Assembly (NCBI GenBank): GCA_020853155.1
Contig: JADYZL010000300.1
Location: 1 to 11,280 of the forward strand
Reading direction: 5' to 3'
DNA length: 11,280 bases
Origin: Bryobacterales bacterium
GTDB lineage: Bacteria; Acidobacteriota; Terriglobia; Bryobacterales; Bryobacteraceae
The position numbers were made by a program, and so were the translations under genes. This document shows, one piece after another, positions 5,709 to 11,280 of this stretch. Positions within the stretch are counted from its first letter, which is position 1. The number at the start of each line of letters is the position of its first letter. Under the pieces are notes generated by a model. The model did not search any database. It saw only the letters and a list, made by a program, of their open reading frames with translations, and was not told where the DNA came from.

Positions 5709-6926
5709 CTAGACCTGGTGGAAATTCAGTGAGCGTTCGAAGCGCAGATCCCCCACGGGAACGATATGCTGCTTCGCGAGACGCATCCAGAAAAAGAGCC
5801 CGAACGTCGGCGCAAGCGCCAGCAATCCGGCGGCGTCCAGCCAATGGAACTGCACGCCGTCGAGATAGAAGCTGCCCATGATCAGCCAGTAAACGTCTAC
5901 GTAGTGCATGACCACCAGCAAGGCCGCCATGGAACCCAACACCGCCAGGTTCCGTTTCGCCCACAGCGTCACAAGCAGGGCAAAGGGAATCAGGAAGTGC
6001 CCGAAGATCAGGGCCTTCGATACATACTCCCAGGAGCCCTGAAAACGGTGTTGAAAGAAGATGGTCTCTTCCGTCAAATTGCCGTACCAGATCAGCATGT
6101 ACTGGGAGAATGCGCAGTACGCCCAAAAGATATTGAAGGCGTACAGCCATTTGCCCAAATCGTGGTAGTGCTCTTCCGTAATCGCCCGGTCGAGAATTCC
6201 ATTGGAGCGGAAAGCAAGAGCGATGAGGATCAGCAAGCCGGTGAATCCCGTCGCGCTGCCCGCATACATATACAAGCCAAACATGGTGGAGAACCAATGC
6301 GGCATCAGGGACATCACCCAATCCACCGCCGCGAGGCTGAACGTAAAGGTGAGCAGCAGCAGCCCGAAAGCGCTCAGCCGCCGGCTCTTCGCCGTGTATG
6401 TGAAATCGCGATCCGTATCCTGGGCGGTGCTCCACCCCCACAATTTGTAAGCGAGGAAGCTCCAAATAGCGAAGTAGATCACGGTCCGGGCGATGAAGAA
6501 CGGCACGTTGAGATACGCCGCCTTCTCGAACAGGTACGGGTCCTTCACCACCACAGCCTCATGCGTCCATTCGTAGAGCGCGTGCAGGTCGAAGAGCAGT
6601 GGAACAAAGAACAGCGCGGCAATGGGAATTACCATCATGATGCATTCGCTGATGCGGCGCAGCACGACGCTCCACGTCGCGCCGCTCGCGTGTTCCACCA
6701 TGACGAAGAAGAGCGCCCCAACCACAAACGTCACGCAATAGACATAGTTGAGCAAGTACGAGCGGAAGAAGCGTTCATGATCTGCAAAGTAGCCGGCGAT
6801 GAGCAACAGCCAGCCAACGGCGGCCAAGCCCATCAGGATGACGCGCACCTTGTTGTATGCAGCCTCGCTGAGGCGGAAGGCGTCGCCAGTGTACACTTGG
6901 GCGGAATGGGAAGCGTTCTCGGCCAT
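5709..6926 (-). CDS. actF: Alternative complex III membrane subunit ActF
   Basis: A 405-residue integral membrane protein with ten predicted helices (about 28-46, 58-77, 93-113, 142-163, 186-207, 216-238, 261-281, 303-321, 329-350, 362-382). Family-like marks are DWVMSLMPHWFSTMFG (202-217) and the segment DLGKWLYAFNIFWAYCAFSQ followed by YMLIWYGNLTEE. Known: ActF is one of the two large polytopic subunits of the quinol:cytochrome c oxidoreductase alternative complex III, distantly related to the NrfD/PsrC-like ActC. It is thought to be involved in proton movement. Start ATG 6924-6926 lies 2 nt after the actE stop, with no close Shine-Dalgarno (AAGGAG is about 15 nt away), so translation probably depends on coupling with actE. 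Confidence 0.93.
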   Translation of the reverse strand: MAENASHSAQVYTGDAFRLSEAAYNKVRVILMGLAAVGWLLLIAGYFADHERFFRSYLLNYVYCVTFVVGALFFVMVEHASGATWSVVLRRISECIMMVIPIAALFFVPLLFDLHALYEWTHEAVVVKDPYLFEKAAYLNVPFFIARTVIYFAIWSFLAYKLWGWSTAQDTDRDFTYTAKSRRLSAFGLLLLTFTFSLAAVDWVMSLMPHWFSTMFGLYMYAGSATGFTGLLILIALAFRSNGILDRAITEEHYHDLGKWLYAFNIFWAYCAFSQYMLIWYGNLTEETIFFQHRFQGSWEYVSKALIFGHFLIPFALLVTLWAKRNLAVLGSMAALLVVMHYVDVYWLIMGSFYLDGVQFHWLDAAGLLALAPTFGLFFWMRLAKQHIVPVGDLRFERSLNFHQV

Positions 6927-6928
6927 GG

Positions 6929-7570
6929 CTATCTTAGCTCGCTCCTTAACTCAGTGGGGACATCGTTGATCTTGCCGGCGGCCGCGCGCTGAAGAGCGCG
7001 AGTGTATGCGACGATCGCCCATCTGTCTTTCTCGGGAATCTGCCACCGGTAGCCCGGCATGGAACGGCGTCCGTTCGAGATCACGTAGAAGATCTCACCA
7101 TCGGAGAATCCCGAGATCCGTTCATCGATCAGGCTATTGGCTACCCAACCCTGGGTGCGTATGCCGACAATGCCGCGGCCCGAACCCGTGCGGTCATGGC
7201 AAGGCGTGCAATAGATGTCGTAGCGTTCCTGCCCGTGGGCCATCAGTTCCGCGGTAACCGGAAGCGGATTGTTGACATAGAAGCCACCCTGCTGCCCGGT
7301 ATAGAAGGCGTCGTCTTCCTTGAGAAACCCAACTGCCACCGTGCCGGGCACCGGCAGGCGCGTCCCGCTGTGGTTCGGGAAGAACGCACTCTTCTCCTGC
7401 GTCCCCACCTTGGGTTGCCGCGCCATATCGAAGCCCCAGAATTCCACCGGCGGAGCGCTCGAATAGCGCGTGCCACACCCCGCTAGCGTGAGCAGCAGGA
7501 AAAACGTGCAAAGCGCGACGGCGCCGTAGTTACAAGTTTGAGTCCATCGGCGCTGGTTACGCATCTTCAT
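6929..7570 (-). CDS. actE: Alternative complex III mono-heme cytochrome c lipoprotein ActE
   Basis: A 213-residue protein starting at ATG 7568-7570. The N-terminal signal ends in the lipobox LAGC, so Cys32 should be lipid-modified and the protein membrane-tethered outside the cytoplasmic membrane. The c-type heme site is CTPCH (Cys121, Cys124, His125) and the probable axial ligand is Met171 in RRSMPGY. Known: ActE is the mono-heme cytochrome subunit of alternative complex III and probably carries electrons out toward the oxidase. Start choice: GGAGGT at 7576-7581 lies 5 nt upstream of 7570; a longer reading from 7603 would overlap actD by 47 nt and has no such support. With the chosen start the overlap with actD is 14 nt. 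ActF follows 2 nt downstream. Confidence 0.94.
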   Translation of the reverse strand: MKMRNQRRWTQTCNYGAVALCTFFLLLTLAGCGTRYSSAPPVEFWGFDMARQPKVGTQEKSAFFPNHSGTRLPVPGTVAVGFLKEDDAFYTGQQGGFYVNNPLPVTAELMAHGQERYDIYCTPCHDRTGSGRGIVGIRTQGWVANSLIDERISGFSDGEIFYVISNGRRSMPGYRWQIPEKDRWAIVAYTRALQRAAAGKINDVPTELRSELR

Positions 7571-8138
7571 GCACAACCTCCGTATTCTTTCCGCCCAGTT
7601 CATTCAGCAGTTCGACGATAGCAACCGGTTCGAAATGGTTCCCATCGCGTTCCACCACCAGAACGAATCCGTCGTCGGTAACGCGGGCGTAATTCTCATA
7701 ATTGAAAATCGGATGATTAAAGCGCGGCAAGCCGTTGAAGGCCAGCATGCCGAACACGGCGGCAAAAGACGCGAACAGCACCATCAATTCGAACGTGATG
7801 GGCACCGCGTATTCAATCGCGAAGTATGGCTTGCCTCCGACAATGAGGCGGTAATCGACCGCCGAGGTCCACCACTGCAACAACAGGGCCGTCAGGATGC
7901 CGGCCAACGCGCCGCCGGCAATGACAAATCCGAGCTTTGAACGCCGTTCGCCGAGCGCTTCATCGATGCCGTGAACGGGGAACGGCGTATAAGCGTCCAG
8001 CTTGCGGTAACCCTTCTTGCGAATGCCCCGGATGGCGCTAAGCAATTCGTGCGTCGTCTGGAACGTCGTCGCAACCGCATACGGTCTACCGTGTTCGGCG
8101 GGGAACGATTCTTGCGGATTCGTGGTTGAAGTCGCCAT
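7557..8138 (-). CDS. actD: Alternative complex III subunit ActD (DUF3341)
   Basis: A 193-residue protein of the ActD family (DUF3341). A cytoplasmic N-terminal part carries the signature DAYTPFPVHGIDEALG (48-63), followed by a hairpin of two membrane helices (about 68-88 and 112-135). After the second helix comes the family pattern NGLPRFNHPIFNYENYARV and a small C-terminal domain of about 45 residues. Known: ActD is a structural subunit of alternative complex III without redox cofactors. Start ATG 8136-8138 has a strong GGGAGGG (8144-8150) 5 nt upstream, overlapping the actC stop codon. Gap to actC is 11 nt; the 3' end overlaps actE by 14 nt. Confidence 0.94.
   Translation of the reverse strand: MATSTTNPQESFPAEHGRPYAVATTFQTTHELLSAIRGIRKKGYRKLDAYTPFPVHGIDEALGERRSKLGFVIAGGALAGILTALLLQWWTSAVDYRLIVGGKPYFAIEYAVPITFELMVLFASFAAVFGMLAFNGLPRFNHPIFNYENYARVTDDGFVLVVERDGNHFEPVAIVELLNELGGKNTEVVHEDA
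7576..7581 (-). promoter_or_regulatory. Ribosome binding site deciding the actE start
   Basis: GGAGGT on the minus strand, 5 nt before ATG 7570 and inside the last codons of actD. It supports the 213-residue ActE over the 224-residue reading. Confidence 0.75.
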
Positions 8139-8149
8139 GGTATCCCTCC

Positions 8150-9550
8150 CTAGTGGTGTGCGCCTTTCTCAATGTCCTGAGCGATCGCATGCTTCACTTC
8201 CGCGATCGCGATCATCGGCACGAACTTGATAAAGAGAAGGTACAGCGTGAGGAACAGCCCCATGCTGCCAATGAAGGTGCAGATATCGACGTAAGTGGGA
8301 TGGAAGTAATCCCAGCTTGACGGCAAGAAGTCACGGTGAAGCGAGATCACGATGATCACGAAGCGCTCATACCACATGCCGATATTGACGAAGATCGTGA
8401 TGATGAAAACCGCGGTGATGTTCCGGCGCACCGCCTGCCACCAGAGCGGGATGGGTGAGATCACGTTGCAGAAGATCATCGTCCATGCGGCCCAGGCGTA
8501 AGGGCCGGTGATGCGGTTATAGAACGCGAAGCGCTCCCCGTCCACAACGCTGAACCAGGCAATGAAGTACTCCGATGCGTAGCTGTAGCCGACAATCATC
8601 GACATCGAAAGCATCACCTTGCACATGTAATCAATGTGCTTGAGCGTGATCAGGTGTTCGATGTTGAGCGCCTTGCGCGTGATGATGAGCAAGGTAAGCA
8701 CCATCCCGAATCCGCTGAACACCGCGCCCGCGACGAAGTAGGGCGGGAAAATCGTGGTGTGCCAACCTGGAAGAATCGACACGGCGAAGTCGAAGCTGAC
8801 GATGGAGTGAACCGAAAGAACAAGAGGCGTCGAAAGGCCCGCAAGCACGAGATACGCCAGTTCATAGTGCTTCCAGTGGTGGGCGGAACCACGCCAACCC
8901 AGGCTGAAGAAGCCGTAAATCTTGCGGCGGAAGCCAGTGGCCCGGTCGCGGATGGTGGCCAGATCGGGCAGCAGGCCCACGAACCAGAAGAGCACGCTCA
9001 CCGTCAGATAGGTGCTCACCGCGAACACGTCCCATTCGAGAGGGCTCTTGAAGTTCGGCCAAATCTGCATCGTGTTGGGATACGGGAGCAGCCAGTAGAT
9101 CGCGCGCCAGGGGCGGCCCGTGTGGAAAAGCGGGTAGATGCCGGCGCAGAGCACGGCGAACAAGGTCATCGCTTCCGCCGCGCGGTTGATGCCCGTCCGC
9201 CAGCGTTGCCGCAGCAGGAACAGAATTGCCGAGATCAGCGTGCCTGCGTGGCCGATGCCGATCCACCAGACGAAGTTCGTAATATCCCAGGCCCAGCCGA
9301 CGGGGATATTGTTGCCCCAAACCCCAATGCCGGTCGCCACCAGGTAGCCCAACATCACGAAGAGCATCAGCATGATGCTTGACGTGATCGCGAGCAGCCC
9401 GAACCAGAACTTCGAGGGCGGATTCTCCACGACGCGCGACACGGATTCCGTAATGGAGTTGTAGGTCGGCTCGCCTGTCACGAGCGGCTGATCGATCGTC
9501 GTGTTCAACAGATCGAGTTGCGTATTCGGTTTGATTGCAAGGTCTGCCAT
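8150..9550 (-). CDS. actC: Alternative complex III quinol-site membrane subunit ActC (NrfD-like)
   Basis: A 466-residue NrfD/PsrC-like polytopic membrane protein with ten predicted helices (about 48-72, 87-113, 126-145, 177-198, 231-252, 266-290, 311-335, 350-372, 378-402, 424-448). The strongest signature is WWIGIGHAGTLISAILFL (95-112), with His101, followed by RQRWRTGINRAAEAMTLFAV. Known: ActC pairs with the Fe-S subunit ActB and is the likely site of quinol oxidation at the periplasmic side in alternative complex III; NrfD family members have the same role in other quinone-linked enzymes. Start ATG 9548-9550 lies 3 nt after the actB stop with no near-consensus ribosome binding site, so it is probably coupled to actB translation. 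ActD follows 11 nt downstream. Confidence 0.96.
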   Translation of the reverse strand: MADLAIKPNTQLDLLNTTIDQPLVTGEPTYNSITESVSRVVENPPSKFWFGLLAITSSIMLMLFVMLGYLVATGIGVWGNNIPVGWAWDITNFVWWIGIGHAGTLISAILFLLRQRWRTGINRAAEAMTLFAVLCAGIYPLFHTGRPWRAIYWLLPYPNTMQIWPNFKSPLEWDVFAVSTYLTVSVLFWFVGLLPDLATIRDRATGFRRKIYGFFSLGWRGSAHHWKHYELAYLVLAGLSTPLVLSVHSIVSFDFAVSILPGWHTTIFPPYFVAGAVFSGFGMVLTLLIITRKALNIEHLITLKHIDYMCKVMLSMSMIVGYSYASEYFIAWFSVVDGERFAFYNRITGPYAWAAWTMIFCNVISPIPLWWQAVRRNITAVFIITIFVNIGMWYERFVIIVISLHRDFLPSSWDYFHPTYVDICTFIGSMGLFLTLYLLFIKFVPMIAIAEVKHAIAQDIEKGAHH

Positions 9551-9553
9551 CGG

Positions 9554-11280
9554 TTACACAAGCTCCGGATGGGGGTTTCTCAATTTGCCCAGATAGGTGG
9601 TCCGGGGCTTTACGTTCAATTCCTGAAGAACGCCGTAGTTGGTTTCAAGCGCTTTCGCCTTGCTGACCGCGCTATTGGAGTCACGCACGTTGCCGAATGT
9701 AATGGCATTCGTGGGGCAGGTTTGCTGGCACGCGGTAAGCACCTCGCCATCGCGGATGGAGCGCGCTTCGGTCTTGGCCTGAATGCGGGCGTGAGAGATC
9801 CGCTGCACGCAATAGGTGCATTTCTCCATGATGCCGCGCATCCGGACGGTGACATCCGGGTTGTATTGCAGCGTGGCGATCTCGGGAGCCTTGTTGCCGA
9901 GAGACATCCAGCCCAGGCGCTTGTCGTGATAGTTGAAGAAGTTGAAGCGTCGCACCTTGTACGGGCAGTTGTTTGAACAATACCGGGTGCCGACGCAGCG
10001 GTTGTACACCATCTCATTCAGGCCTTCCGGGCCATGAACGGTGGCCGCCACGGGGCAGACGTTTTCGCACGGCGCGTCTTCACAATGCACGCAAGCCATC
10101 GGCTGATAGACCAGCTCCGCTTCCTCGACGGAACCGGAGTAATAGCGGTCAAGCCGAATCCAGTGCATTTCGCGCCCGTGCAGCACCTGTTCCTTGCCCA
10201 CCGTGGCGATATTGTTCTCACTCTGGCAGGCAACCAGACATGCGTTGCATCCAGTGCAGACGTTAAGATCGACCGTCATCCCCCACTGGTATTCGCTCGT
10301 ATATTCCGGGCTCTGGTAAAGGCTGAACTCCGGAACCTTGTGCGCAATTTCCTGTATCGCGTGGGAGTCTTTTTGAAACTCATCGAGCGTCACCTCCCGG
10401 ACGATCTCGCTGCGGGTGCGGAGCGCGTCGGTAAGGGTGCCGTGGTCCTGCGTGGATGCAATCTCAATGCTTCCCGCGGCCTTTGCGACGGTTGCGCCCA
10501 AAGCGATTGCCGGTGCGTCGGAAGTTAGCAGCGGGAAGACGTTAAAACCCGCCCCCTCGCCAACCTGGCCGGTCTTCGCGCGGCCGAAACCCATCGCGAG
10601 GGTGATCGAGTTGTCGGCATGGCCCGGCTGCACGACGGCCGGAATCTTGACTTCCGCGCCGCTGCGCTTGATGCTGAGGAACTCGGCCGCATAGGACGAA
10701 TCCGAGATATTGATCTGGCTCACCGCAGTGCGCAGGCCCAGCTTGGCCGCCGTGGCTTGGCTCAACAACGCAACGTTATCCCACGTAATCTTCGTGATCG
10801 GGTCAGGAGCTTCGAGCAGCCAGGCGTTATTGTTGAACCTGCCGTCGTAGGCATGGCTGCTTGGGACGAAAACCAGTTCGATTTCGTCCTCGCCGGGGCC
10901 GCTCGCGGCGCGACTCACCGCGTCCGTCACCGCCGCCTTATTGACCGCAGCTGTAACGGGAGCCGTTGCGGTACCGGCGATGATGCCATCATGGACCGCC
11001 TTACGCCAAGCCTTCTCATCCGCAAGCTGTGCCTTCCAGGTATCGCGAACCAGCGCGTACCCTCGCGTCGCCGGGGCCCCGAGGGCGGTGGCAAGAAACT
11101 CAATCTGGCTCTTGCCGTCGAAGAGCGGTTGAATCATCGGCTGCTGGATGGAAGCCGTGCCGTCGAAGCTGCGCCCGTCTCCCCATGTTTCGAGATAATT
11201 TGCGCCCTGCAGCACCCAATTCGAAGCGGCGGCCGTTTCGTTCGCGTCTTCGCCAAGATAGATGCGCGTCTTCGCCTTCG
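9554..11280 (-). CDS. actB: Alternative complex III Fe-S subunit ActB, C-terminal part (5' end outside window)
   Basis: The frame is open to the window edge; about 575 codons are visible, roughly the C-terminal 55-60% of the usual length near 1000 residues. The first part is the end of the molybdopterin-oxidoreductase-like domain, with the family mark NYLETWGD near 11167-11202. The second part (about 9716-10258) is a ferredoxin-type domain with 15 cysteines: CTGCNACLVAC, CVHCEDAPCENVC, CVGTRYCSNNC and CTYC...CQQTC. Known: ActB of alternative complex III carries three [4Fe-4S] and one [3Fe-4S] cluster and no molybdenum cofactor; 15 cysteines, with Thr in the expected second position of the third motif, fit exactly that. 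It would take electrons from quinol oxidised at ActC toward heme c. The GTG at 11213-11215 is internal and not the start, since conserved sequence continues upstream. Confidence 0.96.
   Translation of the reverse strand, partial: KAKTRIYLGEDANETAAASNWVLQGANYLETWGDGRSFDGTASIQQPMIQPLFDGKSQIEFLATALGAPATRGYALVRDTWKAQLADEKAWRKAVHDGIIAGTATAPVTAAVNKAAVTDAVSRAASGPGEDEIELVFVPSSHAYDGRFNNNAWLLEAPDPITKITWDNVALLSQATAAKLGLRTAVSQINISDSSYAAEFLSIKRSGAEVKIPAVVQPGHADNSITLAMGFGRAKTGQVGEGAGFNVFPLLTSDAPAIALGATVAKAAGSIEIASTQDHGTLTDALRTRSEIVREVTLDEFQKDSHAIQEIAHKVPEFSLYQSPEYTSEYQWGMTVDLNVCTGCNACLVACQSENNIATVGKEQVLHGREMHWIRLDRYYSGSVEEAELVYQPMACVHCEDAPCENVCPVAATVHGPEGLNEMVYNRCVGTRYCSNNCPYKVRRFNFFNYHDKRLGWMSLGNKAPEIATLQYNPDVTVRMRGIMEKCTYCVQRISHARIQAKTEARSIRDGEVLTACQQTCPTNAITFGNVRDSNSAVSKAKALETNYGVLQELNVKPRTTYLGKLRNPHPELV

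Noticed and set aside
5766..6992. A 408-codon open frame on the plus strand opposite actF and part of actE
   Set aside because: It is antisense to clear membrane-protein genes; its protein is rich in His, Gln, Glu and Arg as expected from the complement of hydrophobic codons, and it has no recognisable domain.
7571..7603. An earlier in-frame start for actE at 7603
   Set aside because: It would overlap actD by 47 nt and put extra charged residues before the lipoprotein signal; GGAGGT sits correctly for ATG 7570 instead.
11213..11215. GTG as the start codon of the Fe-S subunit gene
   Set aside because: The frame stays open to the window edge and the residues before and after form the ActB-like pattern leading to NYLETWGD, so the gene begins outside the window.
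10226..11280. ActB as a true molybdenum enzyme (formate dehydrogenase or polysulfide reductase type)
   Set aside because: The context of actC-actF and the fused Fe-S domain match alternative complex III, whose ActB carries no molybdenum cofactor; the cofactor-binding N-terminal part cannot be checked here.

Overview
The window is a compact block of bacterial respiratory genes, all read from the minus strand, so gene order runs from high to low coordinates. The core is a quinol-to-oxygen electron-transfer operon: alternative complex III (actB 3' part, actC, actD, actE, actF), then a small unknown membrane protein, a SCO1/SenC copper-insertion protein, and the four subunits of a caa3-type cytochrome c oxidase (coxB, coxA, coxC, coxD). 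The gene pair order and the protein flavour (A2-type CoxA with a YS motif, cytochrome-c-fused CoxB, SCO with a C-terminal anchor) suggest an aerobic, Gram-negative-type bacterium, plausibly Acidobacteriota or a related phylum. That assignment is an inference from family resemblance, not a computed result.

Layout from right to left. 11280-9554: C-terminal part of ActB with four Fe-S cluster motifs; the start lies outside the window. 9550-8150: ActC. 8138-7557: ActD. 7570-6929: ActE lipoprotein cytochrome c. 6926-5709: ActF. 5671-5207: small single-span protein of unknown function. 5250-4393: SCO. 4396-3452: CoxB. 3430-1775: CoxA. 1778-1095: CoxC. 1079-600: CoxD. A Rho-independent terminator (544-570) closes this operon. 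Genes are separated by 37 nt or less or overlap (4-nt ATGA overlaps at SCO/coxB and coxA/coxC, 14 nt at actD/actE, 44 nt at unknown/SCO), so they look like one translationally coupled transcript whose promoter lies outside the window.

Immediately after the terminator comes a second, copper-related unit on the same strand: a promoter with a CsoR-like inverted repeat set between its -35 and -10 boxes, a 73-residue HMA copper chaperone (489-268), and the first 83 codons of a protein starting with a second HMA domain (250-1), most likely a CopA-type copper P-type ATPase cut by the window edge.

Working together: ActABCDEF would oxidise membrane quinol and pass electrons through its Fe-S clusters and c-type hemes to the cytochrome c domain of CoxB, then CuA, heme a and the heme a3-CuB site of CoxA. 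SCO would load CuA, and the neighbouring copper unit would handle cytoplasmic copper. The longest non-coding stretch is 490-599 (110 nt), which holds the terminator, promoter, operator and ribosome binding site described below; no gap exceeds 300 bases. No RNA genes, insertion sequences, CRISPR arrays or long repeats were seen. The window is mostly a known type of system; the least described parts are the small protein at 5207-5671 and the tightly packed copper control region.
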